DNA from: an uncultured Desulfovibrio sp.
GTDB lineage: Bacteria; Desulfobacterota; Desulfovibrionia; Desulfovibrionales; Desulfovibrionaceae
Length of the DNA stretch: 8,156 nt
Direction: 5' to 3'
Assembly (NCBI GenBank): GCA_946490455.1
Contig: CAMLXE010000069.1
Coordinates: forward strand, 1-8,156
Shown: piece by piece, positions 1 through 6,103 of the stretch
How positions within the stretch are numbered: the stretch's first letter is position 1
How the letters are laid out: every line of letters begins with the position of its first letter
Notes under the pieces: generated by a model
Told to the model about the DNA's origin: nothing
What the model saw: only the letters and a program-made list of their open reading frames with translations
Database searches by the model: none
Made by a program: the position numbers and the translations under genes

Positions 1-256
1 TATCCGATGAATCATTTACTGGACTATAGACCTGATTGACCCGCAGATACATGGGGCCGGTTCCAGTCTTGATCCAGTCAGGATTCAGACCGAATTTTTC
101 AAACAGTTTCATATACCAGTCCGCGGGCACCGAATTCCGACGCTTGGCATCGGAAATGCTGGACTGCCGGATCTCAAGAACAGCCGCCAGTTCAGTTTGC
201 GTCCGGGCATGAGTTGCATGGAGAATCCGGTCGTATACTTCCTGAAAAAAGGTCAT
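1..256 (-). CDS. CI-repressor-type helix-turn-helix regulator, N-terminal part (cut by window edge)
   Basis: Reading the minus strand from ATG at 256-254 gives 85 open codons running off the left edge, so only the N-terminus is visible. It begins MTFFQEVYDRIL and carries a helix-turn-helix segment at about residues 18-45 (TQTELAAVLEIRQSSISDAK), followed by a short stretch with NPDWIKTG near residues 58-65. This order is typical of the phage CI repressor N-terminal family (Phage_CI_repr), common in Desulfovibrio; many members continue into a LexA-like S24 peptidase, which cannot be checked here. The start is supported by GGAG at 263-266, six bases upstream. The gene follows hflC on the same strand after 22 bases, so co-transcription with hflK-hflC is likely. 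Target genes are unknown. A solitary chromosomal regulator and a phage-derived repressor are both possible; the neighbours do not look like phage genes. Confidence 0.85.
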   Translation of the reverse strand, partial: MTFFQEVYDRILHATHARTQTELAAVLEIRQSSISDAKRRNSVPADWYMKLFEKFGLNPDWIKTGTGPMYLRVNQVYSPVNDSSD

Positions 257-278
257 GTATATCTCCATCCCCCCGGTT

Positions 279-1127
279 CTAGTGCAGGGGGCTCAGGAAA
301 GGATCGTCATTGGTAATAACGACTCGGGTATTGTTCCCAAAGCCCTTTCTGATGGCTTCGAGTCCACGCTGGAACTTGTAGAAGTCCGGGTCGCGGGAGA
401 ACGCCTCTGCGAACACCCGTGCCGCTGTTGCATCACCTTCGCCCCGAATGATGGAAGCGCGGCGATTTGCCTCTGCCATGATTACAGCACGCTCTTTGTC
501 TGCTTCCGAACGAAGTTTGGTCGATTCTTCTACCCCTTCGGAACGATACTGCTTGGCCTGGCGTTCACGTTCGGCCCGCATGCGTCCAAAGATTGCGCGC
601 TGGTTTTCGGCAGGGAGATCGGTACGTTTGATCCGTACATCCACGACCTCAATGCCATATTCCTTCATGATGTCTGAAGTCCTGCGTGTCACATCGGTCA
701 TGATGCCACTACGCTTGCTGGATACGACTTCAGTAAGACTGCGTTGTCCCACCTGGGCCCGGAGTTGAGAATAGACTACGTCATCCAGACGTGCCTGTGC
801 TCCTGGAATGGTCCGGACAGTTCTATAGAATTTCAGGGGGTCGACAATACGCCACCGTGCATAGTTGTCGAGAACGATCGTTTTCTTGTCACTGGTAAGC
901 GCTTCAGCCGGACGTGCCTCATAATCAAGCACGCGAGCATTGAAACGGACCACTTCCTGAATAAACGGAATCTTGAAATGCAGACCTGGTCCGAACACTT
1001 CATCTCGTGCATCACCAAGCTGAATCACAAGTGCCCGTTCGGTCTGGTGAACCACAAACAGACTTTGTGTCCCCAGCAGGATTATGAATATAATCAGTCC
1101 AAAGAGGAAGGGAAGACGTTTCTGCAT
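279..1127 (-). CDS. hflC: HflC, SPFH-family modulator of FtsH protease
   Basis: A 282-residue protein of usual HflC length. HflC pairs with HflK in a large membrane-anchored, periplasm-facing assembly that encloses the AAA protease FtsH and limits its access to membrane substrates; this role is known from E. coli and is inferred here. A single N-terminal transmembrane segment lies at about residues 5-26 (LPFLFGLIIFIILLG). An SPFH/band 7 domain follows, from about residue 25 (VVHQTERALVIQLGD) to about 200, then a charged, coiled-coil-prone stretch rich in Glu, Arg and Ala (about 185-245). The C-terminal segment with DPDFYKFQRGLEAIRKGF is typical of HflC. The start ATG (1127-1125) has GGGAG inside the last codons of hflK. 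Only three bases separate it from the hflK stop, indicating coupled translation. The stop is TAG at 281-279. Confidence 0.96.
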   Translation of the reverse strand: MQKRLPFLFGLIIFIILLGTQSLFVVHQTERALVIQLGDARDEVFGPGLHFKIPFIQEVVRFNARVLDYEARPAEALTSDKKTIVLDNYARWRIVDPLKFYRTVRTIPGAQARLDDVVYSQLRAQVGQRSLTEVVSSKRSGIMTDVTRRTSDIMKEYGIEVVDVRIKRTDLPAENQRAIFGRMRAERERQAKQYRSEGVEESTKLRSEADKERAVIMAEANRRASIIRGEGDATAARVFAEAFSRDPDFYKFQRGLEAIRKGFGNNTRVVITNDDPFLSPLH

Positions 1128-1130
1128 TAT

Positions 1131-2330
1131 TTATTCTCCCTTAGGCATGGAAAGGACAGGAGGATTGCCGGTCTGAGACTGGGCAGAAGGGCGAGAAGTT
1201 CCCGACTGTTGCATAAGAGGCAGAAGCGGCAATACCTGCCCTGCGGTTCCTTCGGGCAAAAGGATCTTCTCCATGCCAGGACGACTCAGTATCTCTTCCA
1301 TTGTTTCAAGATACATACGTTTCTTTGTCACATCTTTGGCCTGCTCGTACTCCTTGAGCAATGCAAGGAAACGCTGTGCCTCCCCTTCAGCATTGCGAAT
1401 TCTGGTTTCCTTATAGGCGAGAGCCTTGTTTTCAACTTCCGTGGCCATACCTCTGGCCTTGGGAATCACCTCGTTATGATAGGCCTCGGCTTCGTTGATG
1501 ATGCGGCTCTTATCCTCTCGGGCACTGGCCACATCCTTGAAGGCATCGCTCACTTCCTTGGGAGGATGTACGTCCTGAAGCTGTACCGCAATCACGCGAA
1601 CACCGACCTTGTACCGATCAAGAATTTCCTGAAGCAGCTCCGTTGCTTCTGTCTGAATCTGCAGCTTGCCATCGGTCAGTGCCGAGTCAATGAGGCTGTT
1701 GCCAATGACCTCACGCATGGCTGCTTCGGCAGCGTTCTTGACCACATTGGACTGATTTTCCACATTAAACAGATATTCAACAGGATTCTTGATCTGATAC
1801 TGCACACTGAACTGGACATTGACGATATTTTCATCCCCGGTCAGCATGGAAGATTCTTCGGGCATGGCTCTGTTGGCGCCCTGCTGGAAAGTACGCCCCT
1901 GTCCGACAGAACGGAATCCGACCTCGACTCGCTGTACCTGAGTCACTTTCGGCCTGTAGACGCTTTCTATGGGGAACGGAAGCGCATAATGCGGTCCTGG
2001 GTCTACCGTACGAACATATTTTCCAAAACGCAAAACAACCCCTTGCTCATCGGGCTGTACAATATAGATACCGGAAAGCAGCCAGGCGCCAACCAGAATA
2101 ATGGCAACCCACTTGCCCTTTCCTCCAAGAGGTCCTGTCAATGCCGGAATCTTTTTGAGAGATTCCGAAACCTTTCTGAAATCCGGGCCATCCGGCCCAC
2201 CTCCCGACGGGTCTCCACCAGAGTCTCGCTGTGGTCTGCGCGGTTCATCGTTCTGGCGCTGATTGCCGGAATGCTGGCCCCAATTCTGTCTCTGCCGCTT
2301 TTCCTGCAGCTTGTCCCAATCCCAATTCAT
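1131..2330 (-). CDS. hflK: HflK, SPFH-family modulator of FtsH protease
   Basis: A 399-residue partner of HflC. The N-terminus is hydrophilic and rich in Gly, Arg, Gln and Pro (residues 1-70, including DPSGGGPDGPD), as is usual for HflK. One transmembrane segment follows at about residues 74-91 (WVAIILVGAWLLSGIYIV), then the SPFH/band 7 domain beginning VQPDEQGVVLRFGKY. A long helical region with repeated Glu/Ala/Arg (about 265-330) should form the coiled coil that assembles with HflC. The tail after about residue 365 is low complexity. The start ATG (2330-2328) is preceded by AGGA at suitable spacing. It is the first gene of the minus-strand run hflK-hflC-regulator. The order hflK then hflC and the near-zero gap match the classic pair. 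The hflX and hfq genes found upstream in enterobacteria are absent here. Confidence 0.96.
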   Translation of the reverse strand: MNWDWDKLQEKRQRQNWGQHSGNQRQNDEPRRPQRDSGGDPSGGGPDGPDFRKVSESLKKIPALTGPLGGKGKWVAIILVGAWLLSGIYIVQPDEQGVVLRFGKYVRTVDPGPHYALPFPIESVYRPKVTQVQRVEVGFRSVGQGRTFQQGANRAMPEESSMLTGDENIVNVQFSVQYQIKNPVEYLFNVENQSNVVKNAAEAAMREVIGNSLIDSALTDGKLQIQTEATELLQEILDRYKVGVRVIAVQLQDVHPPKEVSDAFKDVASAREDKSRIINEAEAYHNEVIPKARGMATEVENKALAYKETRIRNAEGEAQRFLALLKEYEQAKDVTKKRMYLETMEEILSRPGMEKILLPEGTAGQVLPLLPLMQQSGTSRPSAQSQTGNPPVLSMPKGE

Positions 2331-2348
2331 GAAAAATCCTTATGAAGT

Positions 2349-2354
2349 GTTATA
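2349..2354 (-). promoter_or_regulatory. possible -10 box for the hflK-hflC operon
   Basis: On the minus strand TATAAC lies about 18 bases upstream of the hflK start codon, which would give a very short leader containing the AGGA ribosome binding site. No good -35 hexamer is visible at 16-18 bases, so this is a weak call. Confidence 0.3.
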
Positions 2355-2597
2355 CAAACAGCCTCGAGTGAAAGCGGAAAAATATCTGAGGAGGACAAAA
2401 ACTGAAAGAAATCAATCCATCACTCGAAGGATACAGGCTACCCCAAAATACGCTCTGAATATCGTTTTGATATAGGGTACATAAAGCCCATGGTCAAGAA
2501 ATTGCACAGGTTCCTTTTCCATGATCGGCTAAAAATATTCGCAAGCGATCTCCAGCTTCTGACTGAATCAGATTCACATGATGCAACGGGCCAATAA

Positions 2598-2626
2598 TTG
2601 CGATACATCCTATCCTCTGCTATGAA
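2598..2626 (+). promoter_or_regulatory. candidate sigma-70-type promoter for manB
   Basis: TTGCGA at 2598-2603 and TATGAA at 2621-2626 are separated by exactly 17 bases, and TGC directly before the -10 box makes an extended -10. Each hexamer matches the consensus at four of six positions. Transcription would begin near 2633, giving a leader of roughly 23 bases that includes AGGAGG at 2644-2649. Confidence 0.4.
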
Positions 2627-2655
2627 CATTTGGCTCGTTATGCAGGAGGAATACC

Positions 2656-4014
2656 ATGAATACAGGCAATGTCTTTCGTGCTTATGATATACGGGGTGTG
2701 GTCAATATCGATTTTGACGAACAGTGGGTGACCCGCCTTGGCAAGGCATGTGGAACCTATTTCATCCGTCGTGGCATCAGAAGTGCCGTGGTCGGCCATG
2801 ACTGCCGTCACTCATCTCCCGCCTATCATGACGCGCTGGTTGCAGGACTGCTTGCCACGGGCGTCGATGTCACAAGTATTGGGATGGTACCTACCCCGGT
2901 GCTCTACTTTGCTGTAAAGCACCTGAACCGGCAGGGTGGCATCATGATCACAGCAAGCCACAATCCACCGGAATACAATGGGTTCAAGGTATGGGGAGGT
3001 CAATCCACCATTCATGGTGACGAGATTCAGAAAATCAGAGTCATCTTTGAAGAAGGTAGCTTTGAAGAAGGACAGGGAGTCCACTCCAGTCTGGATATCA
3101 TTCCTACCTATAAGGAAGATGTCCTTGGCAGATTCCATCTCTCCAGACCCGTCAAGATTGTTCTTGATGGTGGCAACGGCGTGGGAGGAGAGATCTGCGC
3201 CGATATTCTGACCCGACTCGGTGCTACGGTCATCCCCATGTTCTGCACGCCTGATGGGGACTTCCCGAATCATCATCCCGACCCCGTAGTCGAAGCCAAC
3301 ATGCGTGCCCTCATGGAACGGGTCAAGGCCGAAAAGGCCGATTTCGGCATTGGCCTTGACGGTGATGCTGACCGGCTTGGGATCGTAGATCCTGATGGCC
3401 GTCTGCTGTTTGGCGATGAAGTTCTCTCCATCTATGCTCGTGAGCTGCTCGCGCGGAAGCCGGGTTCCACAGTCATTGCCGATGTAAAATGCTCAAGCAG
3501 ACTTTTTGCCGATATCAAAGAACATGGTGGCTCTCCAATGATGTGGACAACAGGCCACTCGCTCATCAAGGCCCGGATGCACGAAATTGAAGCCCCACTT
3601 GCCGGAGAGATGTCCGGCCACATGTTCTTCTCTGAGAACTGGTATGGTTTTGATGATGCCATCTATGGTGCTGCCAGAATGACCGCCCTCTTCTCTGCAC
3701 AGAAAAAATCCATGGCAGAACTTCCAGGATGGCCCGTTTCCTATGCGACGCCAGAAATCAACATTCCCTGCCCGGATTCAAGCAAATTTGCCGTGGTAGA
3801 GCAGGTCAAGGCCCACTTCCGCAAACTCTATGACACCATAGAACTTGACGGCGCCCGGGTAAATTTCCCCTACGGCTGGGGACTTGTCCGGGCATCCAAT
3901 ACGCAACCGGTTCTGGTCACCCGATTTGAAGCAGACAGCCCGGAACATCTTGCCGCTATCCGGGAAGAAATGGAAAAGCCGCTTCATACGTGGATAGCTG
4001 AAGCGACCAGATAA
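2656..4014 (+). CDS. manB: phosphomannomutase/phosphoglucomutase
   Basis: A 452-residue cytoplasmic alpha-D-phosphohexomutase, full length for the ManB/AlgC group. It interconverts the 6-phosphate and 1-phosphate of mannose, and probably glucose, supplying precursors for GDP-mannose, lipopolysaccharide and exopolysaccharide. Four signature loops are visible in order: the phosphoserine loop TASHNPPEYNGFK (catalytic Ser101), the Mg2+ loop GLDGDADRLG (Asp235, Asp237, Asp239), the sugar-binding loop GEMSGH (317-322, with Glu318 and Ser320), and the phosphate-binding loop RASNTQP (412-418). The start at FRAYDIRG fits the family, and AGGAGG lies six bases upstream. It is monocistronic: its own terminator follows directly, and the next gene is on the opposite strand. 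Substrate preference between mannose and glucose cannot be decided from sequence alone, so the symbol is conventional. No partner such as manC is within the window. Confidence 0.95.
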   Translation: MNTGNVFRAYDIRGVVNIDFDEQWVTRLGKACGTYFIRRGIRSAVVGHDCRHSSPAYHDALVAGLLATGVDVTSIGMVPTPVLYFAVKHLNRQGGIMITASHNPPEYNGFKVWGGQSTIHGDEIQKIRVIFEEGSFEEGQGVHSSLDIIPTYKEDVLGRFHLSRPVKIVLDGGNGVGGEICADILTRLGATVIPMFCTPDGDFPNHHPDPVVEANMRALMERVKAEKADFGIGLDGDADRLGIVDPDGRLLFGDEVLSIYARELLARKPGSTVIADVKCSSRLFADIKEHGGSPMMWTTGHSLIKARMHEIEAPLAGEMSGHMFFSENWYGFDDAIYGAARMTALFSAQKKSMAELPGWPVSYATPEINIPCPDSSKFAVVEQVKAHFRKLYDTIELDGARVNFPYGWGLVRASNTQPVLVTRFEADSPEHLAAIREEMEKPLHTWIAEATR

Positions 4015-4020
4015 CACCAG

Positions 4021-4064
4021 ACGGCTCCCTAAAGCTGAAAACGGCTTTGAGGAGCCGTTCTCTT
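4021..4064 (+). terminator. intrinsic terminator after manB
   Basis: An 8 bp stem (ACGGCTCC at 4021-4028 with GGAGCCGT at 4051-4058) encloses a second 5 bp stem (AAAGC 4031-4035 with GCTTT 4044-4048). It is followed by a pyrimidine tract TTCTCTT. It begins seven bases after the mutase stop codon. The T-tract is imperfect, so efficiency may be moderate. Confidence 0.75.
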
Positions 4065-4130
4065 ATGATGCTCGGAACGGCAAAAGGCCACAGCGTTTCA
4101 TAAGGCCGTTCATGAACTGGCTTCGCAGAC

Positions 4131-4160
4131 AAAAAAACCCTTGTGGCAATCCACAAGGGT
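4131..4160 (-). terminator. intrinsic terminator of tRNA-Pro
   Basis: A perfect 10 bp stem (4137-4146 with 4151-4160, loop CAAT) is followed on the minus strand by seven T residues (A run at 4131-4137 on the plus strand). It sits nine bases beyond the encoded CCA end of the tRNA. Confidence 0.92.
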
Positions 4161-4169
4161 CCAATTTTC

Positions 4170-4246
4170 TGGTCGGGATGGCGCGATTTGAACGCGCGGT
4201 CTCTGCGTCCCGAACGCAGCGCTCTACCAGACTGAGCCACATCCCG
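4170..4246 (-). tRNA. tRNA-Pro (anticodon CGG)
   Basis: A full 77-base cloverleaf reads on the minus strand. The acceptor stem is CGGGATG (4246-4240) with CATCCCG (4180-4174), with discriminator A. CCA is encoded at 4172-4170. The D stem is GCTC/GAGC, the anticodon stem CTGCG/CGCAG with loop TTCGGGA, and the T stem GCGCG/CGCGC with loop TTCAAAT. The anticodon CGG (4212-4210) reads the proline codon CCG. The unit has its own promoter and terminator. Confidence 0.97.
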
Positions 4247-4258
4247 TTGAAGGTCAGT

Positions 4259-4287
4259 TCTTTAGCTCATTCTTTTCCGGATGACAA
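4259..4287 (-). promoter_or_regulatory. promoter of tRNA-Pro
   Basis: On the minus strand TTGTCA (4287-4282) and TAAAGA (4264-4259) are separated by exactly 17 bases. The -10 box ends 12 bases before the mature tRNA 5' end, so transcription would start a few bases upstream of it, as is usual for tRNA genes. Confidence 0.65.
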
Positions 4288-4289
4288 GG

Positions 4290-4560
4290 CCTTTCTCAGG
4301 AACTTTTTTGGCAAAGCAAAAATATCGCATGGCCACTCATTACCTGATATCACAATATCACAGCACTGATGTGCACACACAGAATTTTTGCCTTTGTCAC
4401 CAGCCTCCCAATAAGGTATCAGACCGATTTTCAACCGTGCGCGAGCACTTCTTCCTTTATGACATTGCCGCCTGACCAGACTAATTCCGTAATCTTTATG
4501 GGGTTATTGAAAGACAGGCCGTCCACAAACAGACTTCACCAAAATCAATAGCCTTGCGTC
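4290..4560. other. non-coding stretch, nothing supported
   Basis: Beyond the tRNA-Pro promoter this part of the intergenic region shows no convincing gene. Two short plus-strand open frames (4281-4475 and 4369-4551) lack ribosome binding sites, and one overlaps the tRNA promoter. The only small feature is a tandem 8-base repeat ATATCACA at 4347-4354 and 4355-4362. Confidence 0.6.
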
Positions 4561-4565
4561 ATATC

Positions 4566-4659
4566 CTGATCTGCTCCTGCCTCCGAGGAATGAAAAAGGG
4601 ATAATCCCCTAAAAAAGGCAGCCAGATCAGCAAAAGGATCTGTCTTTCCGCGAAGACAG
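4566..4659. other. structured intergenic element, possible RNA or regulatory DNA
   Basis: Nested inverted repeats lie here. CTGATCTG (4566-4573) pairs with CAGATCAG (4623-4630). Inside it CTGCC (4577-4581) pairs with GGCAG (4617-4621), and inside that GGGA (4598-4601) pairs with TCCC (4605-4608) around TAA. A separate hairpin, CTGTCTT (4640-4646) with AAGACAG (4653-4659), follows directly. No known RNA family is recognised and neither side ends in a terminator-like T run, so the strand and function are open. It lies about 115-235 bases upstream of the proposed hysBA promoter. Confidence 0.4.
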
Positions 4660-4731
4660 GAAATGAAGAAACTCAGCGCAACCTTCAGTGTATTCCTCAG
4701 GCAGAGAGAACAGACTCAAACAGATAGCGTA

Positions 4732-4752
4732 TTACTATTAAAAAAATAGTAA
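4732..4752. promoter_or_regulatory. AT-rich palindrome upstream of the hysBA promoter
   Basis: TTACTATT (4732-4739) and AATAGTAA (4745-4752) form a perfect inverted repeat around five A residues. Its right edge is 22 bases before the TTGACA box, a usual place for an activator site or a bent upstream element. It could instead be a weak hairpin. The binding protein is unknown. Confidence 0.4.
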
Positions 4753-4774
4753 CACTGTTAATCCGTTGTTTCTG

Positions 4775-4801
4775 TTGACACAATCTCTTGTGCTGTATAT
4801 T
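4775..4801 (+). promoter_or_regulatory. candidate hysBA promoter with embedded operator-like dyad
   Basis: A perfect -35 box TTGACA (4775-4780) is followed by TATATT (4796-4801). The spacer is 15 bases, shorter than ideal; TATTGA at 4798-4803 gives 17 but is a poorer match. Between the boxes lies the perfect dyad CACAA-N4-TTGTG (4779-4792), overlapping the -35 end, where a bound repressor would block RNA polymerase. The predicted leader before hysB is about 240 bases. The regulator is not identified, and the dyad is not an obvious match to the Rex or HcpR consensus as I know them. Confidence 0.45.
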
Positions 4802-4951
4802 GAAAGATTAGCTTGCCGCGCTGAAATGCCCCTTTGTGTCCATGAAATACACACGGGGGCCATTCTTACTCGCGGGAAAGAAAAGTATCATTTACGAAAG
4901 CAGGTTACGAGAGGATCGGGACTCGGAGGCATTTCGGCTCCAGAAAAGAAC

Positions 4952-4982
4952 TTCCGCGTGTCCACTCTACAAACACGCGGAG
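4952..4982 (+). promoter_or_regulatory. GC-rich hairpin in the hysBA leader
   Basis: CCGCGTGT (4954-4961) pairs perfectly with ACACGCGG (4973-4980), extended by T-A and T-G pairs, with an 11-base loop. It lies about 65 bases before the hysB start. No T-run follows directly, so it is more likely a stability or regulatory structure than a terminator. Confidence 0.45.
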
Positions 4983-5025
4983 ACGACCTTTTCCACAATG
5001 TGTCGAATCCGGTGTTTCGCCATGA

Positions 5026-5044
5026 CCTGCGACTAGGAGGCAGG
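5026..5044 (+). promoter_or_regulatory. hysB: hysB ribosome binding site within a small hairpin
   Basis: AGGAGG at 5035-5040 lies five bases before the hysB ATG and is a near-perfect Shine-Dalgarno. It falls in the loop and first loop-side pair of a hairpin formed by CCTGC (5026-5030) and GCAGG (5040-5044). The site is thus mostly exposed, but flanking bases are paired. Confidence 0.5.
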
Positions 5045-5045
5045 A

Positions 5046-5990
5046 ATGAGTCTTTCAAGACGAGATTTCGTCAAACTGTGTACCGGCACGGTTGCCGGGT
5101 TCGGCGTCTCCCAGATGTTCCACCCGCTCGTGCAGGAAGCTCTGGCCCAAACCCTGACCGGAGAACGGCCGCCGGTCTTCTGGGTACAGGGACAGGGCTG
5201 CACCGGATGTTCCGTAACGCTTCTGAACAACGTACATCCTGGCATTGCCGATGTACTCCTCAAAGTCATCAGCCTTGATTTTCATCCCACCGTCATGGCT
5301 GCGGAAGGTGAACAGGCCTATGACTTCATGCTGGAAAGGGCTTCCAAGTACAAGGGACAGTATTTCTTCGCCGTGGAAGGCGCTGTTCCGGTTGCCTATG
5401 ACGGCAAATGCTGTGTTATTGCCGAATCCGGGCACAAGGAAATCACCATGTCCGAAGCGACCAAGGAACTTGCTGCCAACGCTGCAGCTGTTCTGGCCAT
5501 CGGGACCTGTGCCGCCTATGGTGGTATCCCCGCTGCTCACGGCAGTGAAACCGGCGCACTGGGCGTTTCCGAATTCCTCAAGAAAAACAAGATTACGACC
5601 CCTGTAATCAATATCCCCGGTTGCCCCCCTCACCCCGACTGGATTGTGGGGACCATCGTACTCGGACTTCAGGCCGTGGCCACCAACACACTTGATCTCC
5701 TTGTTTCCCAGGGGCTCGACATGACCGGACGTCCCAAGGCGTTCTTCGGCCGCAACGTCCATATGAACTGCCCCCATCTGGCCGAGTTCGAAGCTGGCAA
5801 GATGGTTAAATCCATGTCCGACAAGGATGGCTGCCGCTTCTCCGTGGGCTGCAAGGGTCCCAAGAGCAGCTGTGATTCCTTCGAACGGAAATGGAACAAC
5901 GGTGTCAACTGGTGTGTCAATAATGCCACCTGTATTGGATGCACGTCCTACAATTTCCCGGACGGCAAGTCACCTTTCTACGTCAACTAG
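5046..5990 (+). CDS. hysB: [NiFeSe] hydrogenase small subunit, Tat-exported
   Basis: A 314-residue electron-transfer subunit of a periplasmic [NiFeSe] hydrogenase; it carries electrons between the HysA active site and an external carrier, typically cytochrome c3. The N-terminus has a twin-arginine signal (SRRDFVK, residues 4-10), a moderately hydrophobic stretch, and a likely cleavage site after Ala34 (ALA-Q). Ligands for three clusters can be read. Proximal: Cys52 and Cys55 (GCTGC), Cys155 (GTCAAYG), Cys193 (PGCPPHP). Distal: His239, Cys242, Cys263, Cys269. Medial: Cys276, Cys290, Cys296, Cys299. Cys290 (NWC) stands where standard [NiFe] enzymes usually have proline (WP), so the medial cluster should be [4Fe-4S] rather than [3Fe-4S], a hallmark of the NiFeSe subgroup. 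It is the first gene of the operon, 113 bases before hysA. The folded dimer probably leaves through Tat, as HysA lacks a signal. Confidence 0.97.
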   Translation: MSLSRRDFVKLCTGTVAGFGVSQMFHPLVQEALAQTLTGERPPVFWVQGQGCTGCSVTLLNNVHPGIADVLLKVISLDFHPTVMAAEGEQAYDFMLERASKYKGQYFFAVEGAVPVAYDGKCCVIAESGHKEITMSEATKELAANAAAVLAIGTCAAYGGIPAAHGSETGALGVSEFLKKNKITTPVINIPGCPPHPDWIVGTIVLGLQAVATNTLDLLVSQGLDMTGRPKAFFGRNVHMNCPHLAEFEAGKMVKSMSDKDGCRFSVGCKGPKSSCDSFERKWNNGVNWCVNNATCIGCTSYNFPDGKSPFYVN

Positions 5991-6027
5991 ACGAACTTGC
6001 CAGATCGCCGCGCACCAGCGCAGCGGA

Positions 6028-6051
6028 TGCGCCAGGCCTGAGGCAGGCGCA
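6028..6051 (+). promoter_or_regulatory. hairpin between hysB and hysA
   Basis: TGCGCC (6028-6033) pairs with GGCGCA (6046-6051). An inner GCC/GGC stem (6036-6038 with 6042-6044) closes a TGA loop, leaving a small internal loop. It sits 38 bases after the hysB stop and well before the hysA ribosome binding site, with no T-run. It is probably an mRNA processing or stability element rather than a terminator. Confidence 0.45.
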
Positions 6052-6103
6052 ATCAAACACTGGAGAGGGATTCATCCCCATCCGATTTTGAGGAGCCGTT
6101 ATT

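Larger units (their letters stand above)
2331..2655. other. divergent intergenic region between hflK and manB
   Basis: About 325 bases separate the divergent starts of hflK and the mutase gene. Apart from one candidate promoter for each direction, only short weak dyads are seen, for example TCTGA/TCAGA around 2558-2572. Short open frames exist on both strands but lack ribosome binding sites and resemble no family I recognise, so no gene is called. Confidence 0.6.

Noticed and set aside
744..2345. Plus-strand open frame of 533 codons opposite hflK and hflC
   Set aside because: It is the complement of two well-recognised genes and its product has no domain-like features.
4347..4362. Tandem ATATCACA repeat as part of a repeat array
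   Set aside because: There are only two units and no further copies nearby, so no CRISPR or iteron array is supported.
4112..4369. Open frames across the tRNA-Pro gene on both strands
   Set aside because: They run through a clear tRNA and its terminator; the peptides are translated RNA structure.
4281..4551. Two plus-strand frames of 60-64 codons after the tRNA-Pro promoter
   Set aside because: There is no ribosome binding site, the composition is irregular, and one start lies within the tRNA promoter.
4046..6100. Shared 14-base string TTTGAGGAGCCGTT in the manB terminator (4046-4059) and before hysA (6087-6100)
   Set aside because: One copy is a terminator arm and the other a ribosome binding site. 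A single match of this length in 8 kb is plausible by chance.
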